From Synechococcus sp. M44_DOE_062 (GTDB lineage: Bacteria > Cyanobacteriota > Cyanobacteriia > Thermostichales > Thermostichaceae), in NCBI GenBank assembly GCA_015295985.1, contig DVDX01000050.1, positions 1 to 32,217 on the forward strand: 32,217 nucleotides of DNA. The letters are read 5' to 3'. Made by a program: the position numbers and the translations under genes. Shown here one piece after another: positions 26,546-32,217 of the stretch (position 1 is the first letter of the stretch; the number at the start of each line of letters is the position of its first letter). The notes under the pieces are model-generated. The model was not told where the DNA came from, ran no database searches, and saw nothing but the letters and a program-made list of their open reading frames with translations.

Positions 26546-26723
26546 GAGCGGGAAGAGGAAACGGGATGGAAGAGAGAGAGAAGCTGCAGAGGCACAGGCA
26601 TCGCCCAGGGCAAGCCAAGCAGGGCAGTAACTTTCATAATTTATCGTCTGCATAGGCGAAGGTCAACCCTGACGTGTGGGGAGATAGAAGGCCCAATCCT
26701 GAGCTGGGATCGGGCCACGCAAG

Positions 26724-26759
26724 GGATCAACTGCGGCAATGATTTCAAAAAGTTGATCC
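26724..26759. promoter_or_regulatory. Inverted repeat upstream of the sigma factor operon
   Basis: GGATCAACT (26724-26732) is perfectly repeated in reverse as AGTTGATCC (26751-26759) with an 18-base loop. It lies in the 287-base gap between the lipoprotein gene and the sigma gene and overlaps the first of the 27-base-period repeats. It could be an operator or a stem-loop between the two genes. Confidence 0.4.
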
Positions 26760-26806
26760 AAACCCATGAATTCAAAATGTTGATTAACGCTGATGAATCT
26801 TGATTT
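26740..26806. repeat. Three direct repeats with a 27-base period upstream of the sigma factor
   Basis: TGATTTCAAAAAGTTGAT (26740-26757) and TGAATTCAAAATGTTGAT (26767-26784) agree at 16 of 18 positions. A third, internally shortened copy TGAATCTTGATTT starts at 26794, again exactly 27 bases on. This AT-rich cluster stands out in G+C-rich DNA and resembles protein-binding iterons for control of the sigma/anti-sigma operon (inference). Confidence 0.5.
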
Positions 26807-26832
26807 AGATAGGCAAATGGGAATCGGCCTTC

Positions 26833-27633
26833 CTAGAGGGCAGCCAAGCCAAAGAACGGCCCACCCGGCAGCGTGCCCAGGGATGTGGCGCGACCGGTGT
26901 TGAGGTCAATTCGATACAAGGTGGAGCCGCCGATGGCAAAGCCGGTATCCACCCCATCAGCAGTACGGATGTCAAACCCACCCACAGGGCCGAAGTTCAC
27001 CCCCAGCGGGCCAATCGGCATCTGCACCCCGTCATTGGGGGGGTTCTGAAACAGCAGCAGGTTCCGTTGCCCGTCGATGTTCAGCAGCCGCGTGGATTGG
27101 GCGCCGGCCACATTGTTGGTGTAGGCAGCAGCGGTGATGGCCGGTTGGGATCCCTGCAGTTCCATTGGGCCAAAGGCCAAAGGTCTATCTTGGATCACTT
27201 CGCCCGTATCCACATTGATGCGGAAGTTCTGGCCGTTGGCTCCCACCAAGCGCAGGCGATCCGGAACGGGGTTGAAATCCATGCCGGAAAGCGTGCCCGC
27301 CGTAAAACGAGCCGACAGGGTGCTGGCCACGGTAGCGGCACCGGTCTGCAAGTTGATGGTGTAAAGGATGCTGGTGTCGGTCAGCCCGTAAAGCAGCCGG
27401 TTGGCAGGGCGCACATCGATACCAATGAGGTTGCCGTTCACTCCTGTTACCGTCAGGGATCCCTGCACAGAGGCATCGGCAGAGCGGATGAAAGTGAGGC
27501 GATTGCCGCCGCTCAAAGCCACCAAATCCGCTTGGAAAGGCATCATCGAAGACGAAGTGCTGCTGCCGCAGCCCGAAAGGGCAAAACCACCGGCTACCAC
27601 AGATGCTGCTATAAAGCTCGGGTGTTTGTGCAT
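26833..27633 (-). CDS. DUF4394 lipoprotein
   Basis: A 266-residue exported protein. The ATG at 27633 has GGGGAG about 9 bases upstream and starts a lipoprotein signal: MHKHPSFIAASVVAGGFA, lipobox LSGC, then Ser-rich sequence, so it is likely lipid-anchored. The body fits DUF4394, a beta-rich and probably propeller-like family (LVALSGGNRLTFIRSADASV, GIDVRPANRLLYGLTDTSILYTINLQTGAAT, GMDFNPVPDRLRLVGANGQNFRINVDTGEV, DIRTADGVDTGFAIGGSTLYRIDLNTGRAT). Molecular function is unknown. It lies directly upstream of the ECF sigma and anti-sigma genes on the same strand, so it may be the envelope sensor or a target of that regulon. An ATG at 27648 is less likely. Confidence 0.85.
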   Translation of the reverse strand: MHKHPSFIAASVVAGGFALSGCGSSTSSSMMPFQADLVALSGGNRLTFIRSADASVQGSLTVTGVNGNLIGIDVRPANRLLYGLTDTSILYTINLQTGAATVASTLSARFTAGTLSGMDFNPVPDRLRLVGANGQNFRINVDTGEVIQDRPLAFGPMELQGSQPAITAAAYTNNVAGAQSTRLLNIDGQRNLLLFQNPPNDGVQMPIGPLGVNFGPVGGFDIRTADGVDTGFAIGGSTLYRIDLNTGRATSLGTLPGGPFFGLAAL

Positions 27634-27927
27634 TGAAAATCTCCCCAAAAGATCGACAAACCATCAAAATCACTGACAGGACAAGCCGCCCCCCAAACCA
27701 CAGGATGTGTGGCTGCAGATCGCTGTGCTGGAAACCTTCTTCTTGCAGTCCATCAAGAGAACCCTGGGATCCCGGATGCAGGTTGGGATCCCCTCTGCCT
27801 TGCCTGAAGAAAAGGCAGTTGTTCTCTGCGATGGCAGCGCGTCGGGGCGCGTCTGTAGAAATTACTCAACCCCTTGGAACTCGGATGCCTGGGATCCAAG
27901 ATTTTTGGCCGAGTTTTGGCCCAGACT
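27634..27927. other. Non-coding spacer between the ABC-2 permease and DUF4394 genes
   Basis: 294 bases with no supportable gene. It holds the DUF4394 ribosome binding site, two GGGATCCC palindromes (27766-27773, 27785-27792) and an AACTCGG/CCGAGTT inverted repeat (27878-27884, 27909-27915) just past the permease stop, which may help end transcription. The DUF4394 promoter must lie here, but I cannot place it with confidence. Confidence 0.5.
27766..27792. repeat. Two GGGATCCC palindromes (one site of a window-wide iterated palindrome)
   Basis: GGGATCCC occurs at 27766-27773 and 27785-27792. Other exact copies include 1768-1775, 4112-4119, 7626-7633, 9193-9200, 10026-10033, 14213-14220 and 31356-31363, in both genes and spacers. 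The core GGATCC is found throughout the window. It seems to take the place of the cyanobacterial HIP1 octamer GCGATCGC. Confidence 0.85.
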
Positions 27928-28710
27928 TTAACTGGAGGCACTGGTGTAGAAGCGCAGGGCAAAGCGCCAGAAAAGATGGGATCCCCACAACAACCCCGCC
28001 GCCAGCAGACCGGATCCCAGCAGCCATGGCCATTGGACTCGCCCCAGCAAGGTCTCCGCTGGGATCGTTGTTAAGAAAGCCACCGGCACGATGAAGGTAA
28101 AAAACACGCGGTAGGCCACCGGATAAGCCACCATGGGAAACCGCCCTGCCTCTACCAAGCCCCGCAACACCTCGGTCACGTTGTAGATTTTGACAAACCA
28201 AATGCTGGTGGCCCCCAACATAAACCAGAGGCTATAGAGGATGATCAGCCCCAGCAGCAGAGGCAGCAGCCCCACCGCATAGGCCCACCCCGGTAAGCCC
28301 AACTGGATCCCGGCATAGAGAATAAGCAATAGACCAAAGCCAATGTCGGTCAAGCCCCAGGGGGAAAACACCCTGGTCGACAGCCAAAACTGGCTGCTGA
28401 TCGGCTTCAGCAAAACAAAATCCAAGGTGCCTTCCTGCACCTGCTGCACAATGCGATTGAGATTGACATTGAAGACGCTTGCTGCCACCCCCTGCAGAAT
28501 GGTGAACACCCCCAACACGATGAGTGCTTCCGGCCAACTCCAACCGCCCAGCCGATGCCCCTGCTGATAAAACAACGACAGCCCAAACAGAGCCGATCCC
28601 AAACCACCCAAACTGCTGAGGCTGGCAAAGAAAAAGTTGGCGCGGTACTCCATTTCCGCCGCAATTGAGGTGCTCCAGAACAGCCACAACACCCGCAGAT
28701 AGCGTGTCAT
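27928..28710 (-). CDS. ABC-2 type transporter permease
   Basis: A 260-residue permease with six hydrophobic helices, among them LGGLGSALFGLSLFY, ALIVLGVFTILQGVAASVF, IGFGLLLILYAGIQLGL and YAVGLLPLLLGLIILYSLWFMLG. VNLNRIVQQVQEGTLDFVLLKPISSQFW and RFPMVAYPVAYRVFFTFIVPVAFLTTIPAETLLG mark the ABC-2 / DUF990-type group. Such proteins pair with a second permease and an ATPase (neither in the window) to export an unknown substrate. It follows the methyltransferase gene by a single base, so the two are surely in one transcript. The ATG at 28710 fits the short cytoplasmic lead. Confidence 0.88.
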   Translation of the reverse strand: MTRYLRVLWLFWSTSIAAEMEYRANFFFASLSSLGGLGSALFGLSLFYQQGHRLGGWSWPEALIVLGVFTILQGVAASVFNVNLNRIVQQVQEGTLDFVLLKPISSQFWLSTRVFSPWGLTDIGFGLLLILYAGIQLGLPGWAYAVGLLPLLLGLIILYSLWFMLGATSIWFVKIYNVTEVLRGLVEAGRFPMVAYPVAYRVFFTFIVPVAFLTTIPAETLLGRVQWPWLLGSGLLAAGLLWGSHLFWRFALRFYTSASS

Positions 28711-28711
28711 C

Positions 28712-29458
28712 TTAGGAATCAGTCTTCCACTTACGGTAGCAGCGAGCAGTAATGAAGTAGGGGTGAAATATCTCTAAAAAGTGGCTTTGTAAAACCCGGA
28801 AAAACTCCTCAATTCTTTGCGGATCGTCCAGATGAAAAGGAAACTCGCCGTTAAACCCCTTGAAGAAATACCAGTTGATCAACAGCTTACCTTCCGGCTG
28901 CAGCCAGCTATAAAACTGCCGCAACTGCTCTGCCGGATCCGGCAGATGCTCTATCACATCAAAGCAGAGAATCGTATCCAACTGTATTCCCTCTGGGAAG
29001 GTTTCTGGACAGTGGATCTGATCCTTTAGGCCCAACTTCTCGGCTCGCAGTCGCACCAGTTGTCGATGCACAGGGTTGATGTCCCAAAAGATGACCCGCT
29101 CCACGGCCCCACAAAGGGCTGCTCCAATTGCATGGGTACCAATGCCGCCGCCAAAATCCAGTACCAACCCGCGGGCATGATCCGCAACCAGGCGTAGGGT
29201 ATCGCCGATGTAGTCGGTGCTGCTTAAGTGCCAAGCAGCCAAGTCCAGCAAATAGGCGGATCCCACCTGATCCCGGTAAAATGCATCTGCCCGATCCCAG
29301 TCAAAGTCTCGCCAGCCCAACTCCGCCAATTGCTGCTGCCCCGCCCGCAGCTTCTCCCGCAAATCGGCAGCCCCAAGGCCCAGGAAGGATCCCAGGTGGG
29401 CTTCTAGGTCAAAGGCATTTTGCCAGTAGCCGCTTGGAGCAGGTGGGATGGGGGGCAC
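28712..29458 (-). CDS. Class I SAM-dependent methyltransferase
   Basis: 248 residues, cytosolic. Motif I VLDFGGGIGTHAIGAA binds S-adenosylmethionine, the acidic residue after strand 2 is in VIFWDINPVHRQL, and motif IV is DTILCFDVIEHLPDPAEQLRQFYSWLQPEGKLLI. The ~75 residues before the Rossmann core and the C-terminal tail likely choose the substrate, which cannot be named. The likely start is a GTG at 29458 with no clear ribosome binding site. The FHA gene ends 30 bases upstream and the ABC-2 permease starts one base downstream, suggesting one transcription unit of FHA, methyltransferase and permease. Confidence 0.88.
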   Translation of the reverse strand: MPPIPPAPSGYWQNAFDLEAHLGSFLGLGAADLREKLRAGQQQLAELGWRDFDWDRADAFYRDQVGSAYLLDLAAWHLSSTDYIGDTLRLVADHARGLVLDFGGGIGTHAIGAALCGAVERVIFWDINPVHRQLVRLRAEKLGLKDQIHCPETFPEGIQLDTILCFDVIEHLPDPAEQLRQFYSWLQPEGKLLINWYFFKGFNGEFPFHLDDPQRIEEFFRVLQSHFLEIFHPYFITARCYRKWKTDS

Positions 29459-29488
29459 AGAAGGATTCAGAAAGCTGGGTGGGTTGGC

Positions 29489-30007
29489 TTAGGCCACAGT
29501 GGTGAAATCCTCTGGTCGAGCTGGCTTTCTCGGGTTCGGTTCCGTGTCTCCATTAAGAGAGGCTAGGGATCCAGAGCCAGCAGCATCCGGAGGCTGCAAC
29601 AACTTGGCTAAAGTTTCCGGGCTGAGCCGATCTGTCCTCTCCACAATTGCCATTACGTTCGGCCCAAACCTTATCTTGTCCAGCAATTGAAGGCGATGGG
29701 ACAGAACCCGTTTTCCGTTGACGAATAGGCCGTTGCTGCTGGAGCCGGATTCCGAACTGCCATCGAATACTATGTAGCTGTACTGCAGGGATCCCTGTAC
29801 AGTTGGCTCTGAACCTGGAACGCGGACAAGGGAAGCGTGTTTCCGAGAGACGCAGGGATCATAAAGGCGGATATGGTTATCTTTAGCCCGTCCCACCGAG
29901 TAATAAATACCCTCCAAAACAGCGGCCCTCTGCCCCAACCGATCCCTGAAGATCAAGACCCAGTGAACAGGGCCAGGATGAGTACCGCCGTGAGCAGAAG
30001 AGACCAT
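29489..30007 (-). CDS. FHA-domain protein
   Basis: 172 residues from the ATG at 30007, which has AGG six bases upstream; an ATG at 30046 is possible but poorer. A single FHA domain (~20-120) is clear: YYSVGRAKDNHIRLYDPCVSRKHASLVR, then SSSNGLFVNGKRVLSHRLQLLDKIRFG. The GR, SRKH and NG residues that bind phosphothreonine are all kept, so it should read a Ser/Thr kinase mark. The C-terminal ~50 residues (DRLSPETLAKLLQPPDAAGS and beyond) are a flexible tail. No active kinase is in the window. It is probably first of a unit with the methyltransferase and permease; a promoter and leader hairpin lie upstream. Confidence 0.9.
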   Translation of the reverse strand: MVSSAHGGTHPGPVHWVLIFRDRLGQRAAVLEGIYYSVGRAKDNHIRLYDPCVSRKHASLVRVPGSEPTVQGSLQYSYIVFDGSSESGSSSNGLFVNGKRVLSHRLQLLDKIRFGPNVMAIVERTDRLSPETLAKLLQPPDAAGSGSLASLNGDTEPNPRKPARPEDFTTVA

Positions 30008-30070
30008 CGTGAACCTACCTGCACCCAGAGTGGCTGGTGTCAACAAAAGAGAAACCCAGTAGAGGCGGGT

Positions 30071-30108
30071 AGCTGCCTATCCTTTGGAATCCAAAAAAGG
30101 TAGTAGCT
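30071..30108 (-). promoter_or_regulatory. Leader hairpin of the FHA gene
   Basis: Outer arms AGCT (30071-30074 and 30105-30108), then CTA and CCTTT on the left against AAAGG and TAG on the right, and an inner TGGA/TCCA, make one long imperfect stem. On the minus strand it would form right at the 5' end of the mRNA from the promoter at 30119-30146, about 65 bases before the start codon. Confidence 0.4.
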
Positions 30109-30118
30109 GCTTCTCCCC

Positions 30119-30146
30119 ATTATAAGCAGCCATCCCCCTAAGTCTA
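30119..30146 (-). promoter_or_regulatory. Candidate promoter of the FHA gene
   Basis: On the minus strand TATAAT (plus 30119-30124) is a perfect -10 element; TAGACT (plus 30141-30146) lies 16 bases upstream and matches the -35 consensus at 4 of 6 positions. Confidence 0.55.
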
Positions 30147-30356
30147 GAAGCCTCAGTTTGGCTAGAAGTAAGGACGTTGCCGAAACAGAAACTGGCCCAG
30201 AAAACCCATTCTCATAGGTCCAAGCTATACCCAGAGTTATCCTCCTTGTCCTTTTCTGTTGGGGAAGAATCCTAGGAACTTAACTCTCGGGCGGCTAGGG
30301 GGTAGTCTAGCATACCTAAGGCTTTTGAACCAGAGCGCAGGGGGGTAGTTGCAGGT

Positions 30357-31058
30357 TTGGCTCGGACAAGAGATCATAGAGTTTTATCAAAACCCAAAGC
30401 TCCCATTGACGGCGTGACGGTGGAACACAAGCACATTCAGTTAGACAGTCAGCCCGCTGGCCTGAGTACAGCCACCGGTACCATCAAAGCTCAGTTGGAC
30501 TTACTACTGCTGGGACTGGAGTCCCTAAGCGGAGAAAGTTCCGAAGCGGTTCTGGCCGCAGCCAAAGCCCTGAACTTGCAAGAGCAGATTGGTGATCGGG
30601 TGACCCTCTGGCGACTGCGCAATGCTAACCCCTTGCGCCGCAGCAGCGGTGGGCGCAAAAAGGTCGATATTGAAGAGGCCCGCGCCCTCGTGATGGTGAT
30701 TGCCTATCTGGCTGCTCAGCAACAAGCCCGTATCCGCAGCACCTTGGAGCAACTGGAAGCCGCTGTCGACCAAGAGCTCAGCCCCTTCCGTCAGCCGCTG
30801 GTGGGCGATTACTTGGATGAATTTCTCTCCCACTACCGCAGCCGCATGGTAGATGGGGATGTGCGCGATGAGAATAGCCTCACTGAGCTGGCCCTATGCA
30901 TCTTGATTGAGCTGATGTTCTACAGCAGCCCGAAGGGCGCTCAGCGCCTGTGGAAAGCCTTACTCAGCCGTCCTGAGATGGATTTGCCCGCCGGCAGCGA
31001 TCTGGAAGAAGAGGGGGTAGCCCATAGCTCCGGCCCCGATACCTCACCTTCGTCTTGA
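30357..31058 (+). CDS. DUF3038 cyanobacterial protein
   Basis: 233 residues from a TTG at 30357; GTG codons at 30414 and 30420 are alternatives, and none has a convincing ribosome binding site. Signature segments LDLLLLGLESLSGESSEAVLAAAKALNL and RVTLWRLRNANPLRR are those I associate with DUF3038, known only from cyanobacteria and of unknown function. The protein is mainly helical and soluble (EEARALVMVIAYLAAQQQARIRSTLEQLEAAVD), with an acidic, Ser-rich tail. It is followed 61 bases on by the DUF4335-like gene, an arrangement I recall from other cyanobacteria, so the two are likely functional partners. Confidence 0.75.
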   Translation: MARTRDHRVLSKPKAPIDGVTVEHKHIQLDSQPAGLSTATGTIKAQLDLLLLGLESLSGESSEAVLAAAKALNLQEQIGDRVTLWRLRNANPLRRSSGGRKKVDIEEARALVMVIAYLAAQQQARIRSTLEQLEAAVDQELSPFRQPLVGDYLDEFLSHYRSRMVDGDVRDENSLTELALCILIELMFYSSPKGAQRLWKALLSRPEMDLPAGSDLEEEGVAHSSGPDTSPSS

Positions 31059-31119
31059 GGCAGGCTCGCCAATTGTCGCCTCTGTAGCCCTCTAACCGTA
31101 TTGTTTGCCCGCAGTTGCC

Positions 31120-32067
31120 ATGCCCAGCCTTACCCTAGTTAGTTACACCTATCAACAACCCACGTCTACGCTGACTGTACAGGGAGAAGCCCCTGCCCCT
31201 TCCAATTCTTCAGACTCCTCTTCAACGCCGCCACCACAAGCTATCCAGCGCAGCTTCCAGTGTCAGTTGGAAATCCGCCAGGGGGAGACAGTCAAAACCT
31301 TACACGGCGATAACGTTTGGCTCAACGATTTGATCACCGTAATCGACCGCTACGTGGGATCCCATCTGAGCGGGGAACCCAAGGGAACCTTCAGCGGTAC
31401 CGTTGCCATCCGTCCGCTTGATTTCATTTTTCATCGCCTCACAGTGCGCCAAGGGGAAGATCGCATCGCACAAGTAGATCTGTCGATGACGCAGTTGTAC
31501 GACCTGCTGGAGAACCTCTCCCAGGTAGCCGACGACATTCCGCAACTGGCCAATCTGGGAACTCCGGTGACGCGGGCTTGGTATCGACAGCCCACTGGGA
31601 TTGCGGCCCTGCTGGTGGGCGGGATCGCAGTTGTGGCCGGTGTCGGGATCTGGGCCAGCCGCCCCTCCAGGGATCCCACAGTTTCCCCTTCCCCGCAAGA
31701 GCAGCTCACCACCCCCGCTTTGTCGGATCAGCCTCAGTCTTTGGCCACATCCCTCCAAGAACCTGACCCCACGGCGGGAAGAGAAGCAGCAGGTGCAGAT
31801 CCCCTTTCTCGTCTGCGAGACATTCTGGCGGAGCAGTGGCAGTCTCCCCCCGATTTGCCGGAGAGCTTGGCCTATCGAGTAACTGTGGATGGGACGGGAT
31901 CCCTGCTGGCTGCTGAGCCGGAGAATGAGCTTGCCCAGGAGCGCCGAGCCGAAACCCCGTTTGCCGACCTGCCGGAGCTGCCGCCGGATCCCTTGCCAAC
32001 AGGCGCCCAACAGTTCCGCGTCAGCCTAGAGCCGGGCAACCAGGTGGAAGTAACCCAGGATAGGTAG
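31120..32067 (+). CDS. DUF4335-like single-pass membrane protein
   Basis: 315 residues from the ATG at 31120; a TTG at 31105 is in frame but less likely. The N-terminal ~140 residues (LTLVSYTYQQPTSTLTVQGEA, SFQCQLEIRQGETVKTLHGDNVWLNDLITVIDRYV) read as a DUF4335 domain, a cyanobacterial family of unknown function. One helix (PTGIAALLVGGIAVVAGVGIWA, ~155-178) is followed by a Pro/Ser/Glu-rich, poorly ordered C-terminus with a final basic-acidic patch. There is no signal peptide, so the conserved domain is probably cytoplasmic and the tail on the other side. It is paired with DUF3038. Confidence 0.65.
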   Translation: MPSLTLVSYTYQQPTSTLTVQGEAPAPSNSSDSSSTPPPQAIQRSFQCQLEIRQGETVKTLHGDNVWLNDLITVIDRYVGSHLSGEPKGTFSGTVAIRPLDFIFHRLTVRQGEDRIAQVDLSMTQLYDLLENLSQVADDIPQLANLGTPVTRAWYRQPTGIAALLVGGIAVVAGVGIWASRPSRDPTVSPSPQEQLTTPALSDQPQSLATSLQEPDPTAGREAAGADPLSRLRDILAEQWQSPPDLPESLAYRVTVDGTGSLLAAEPENELAQERRAETPFADLPELPPDPLPTGAQQFRVSLEPGNQVEVTQDR

Positions 32068-32167
32068 GGACAAGCTGGGGTGGGTCAGTACTATGACCTA
32101 CCTAGGGTTGTTTGGGTTAGGGTGAGACGCCTGGGCTACCAAGAAAAGCCTTTTAGCCCTGATTGCT

Positions 32168-32217
32168 CCGCAACGCTGTGGCTATGCCTACGGCACCCTG
32201 ACGGGAACCGCAACGCT
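32168..32217. repeat. Direct repeat at the window edge
   Basis: CCGCAACGCT is present at 32168-32177 and again at 32208-32217, a 40-base period, in non-coding DNA after the DUF4335-like gene. The second copy runs into the end of the window, so it is unclear whether a longer tandem array follows. Confidence 0.3.

Larger units (their letters stand above)
30008..30356. other. Divergent intergenic region between the FHA and DUF3038 genes
   Basis: 349 bases with no supportable gene. The left part holds the FHA promoter and a hairpin. The right part is unremarkable; for the DUF3038 gene only a poor pair is visible on the plus strand (TTAACT, 17 bases, TAGTCT, around 30280-30308), which I do not rely on. 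Confidence 0.6.

Noticed and set aside
27633..28094. Plus-strand open frame across the DUF4394 / permease spacer
   Set aside because: The composition (Pro, Arg, Ser, Trp) is not protein-like and it runs opposite the conserved permease C-terminus.

Overview
The window reads as ordinary cyanobacterial chromosome. It carries several genes known mainly from cyanobacteria (DUF2839, DUF3038 and DUF4335-like proteins, an NblB/CpcE-like HEAT protein) and a single-chain DnaE. It is G+C-rich and saturated with the palindrome GGGATCCC and its core GGATCC, while the usual cyanobacterial palindrome GCGATCGC is rare (one copy noticed, 4306-4313). From memory of such genomes this points to the deep-branching thermophilic Synechococcus group of Yellowstone mats (JA-3-3Ab / JA-2-3B'a type). 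That assignment is inference.

Layout. 1-4.1 kb (minus strand): a secreted alkaline phosphatase with a Pho-box-like array upstream, then a membrane transglutaminase-like protein. 4.2-11.8 kb (plus strand): uvrA, a large pseudokinase-membrane-WD40 fusion, an FAD-dependent oxidoreductase and a small membrane protein. Short dispersed repeats have entered the coding sequence of the fusion and the oxidoreductase. 11.9-13.8 kb (minus): mnmA and a HEAT-repeat protein. 14.0-17.0 kb: an exported protein with a PilP/GspC-like C-terminus, a small Rad52-like protein (minus) and a TPR protein. 17.0-20.0 kb (minus): an orphan DppC/OppC-type permease, an unrecognised 165-residue protein and selD. 20.2-23.7 kb: full-length dnaE with an empty intein site. 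23.7-25.1 kb (minus): DUF2839, a nitrilase-family amidase and a glutaredoxin-like protein. 25.2-27.6 kb (minus): a DUF4394 lipoprotein, then an ECF sigma factor overlapping its RskA-like anti-sigma factor by 4 bases, with repeats in the gap upstream of the sigma gene. 27.9-30.0 kb (minus): an FHA protein, a methyltransferase and an ABC-2 permease. 30.4-32.1 kb (plus): DUF3038 and DUF4335-like genes.

Most genes are housekeeping or stand-alone. I see no CRISPR array, tRNA, rRNA, transposase or prophage, and no clearly new multi-gene system. The most unusual material is the repeat-bearing pseudokinase-WD40 gene and its neighbour, the sigma/anti-sigma/lipoprotein block with its repeats, the Pho-box-like array, the minimal Rad52-like protein, and the uninterrupted DnaE intein site. 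All starts and functions come from reading the sequence; no database was searched.
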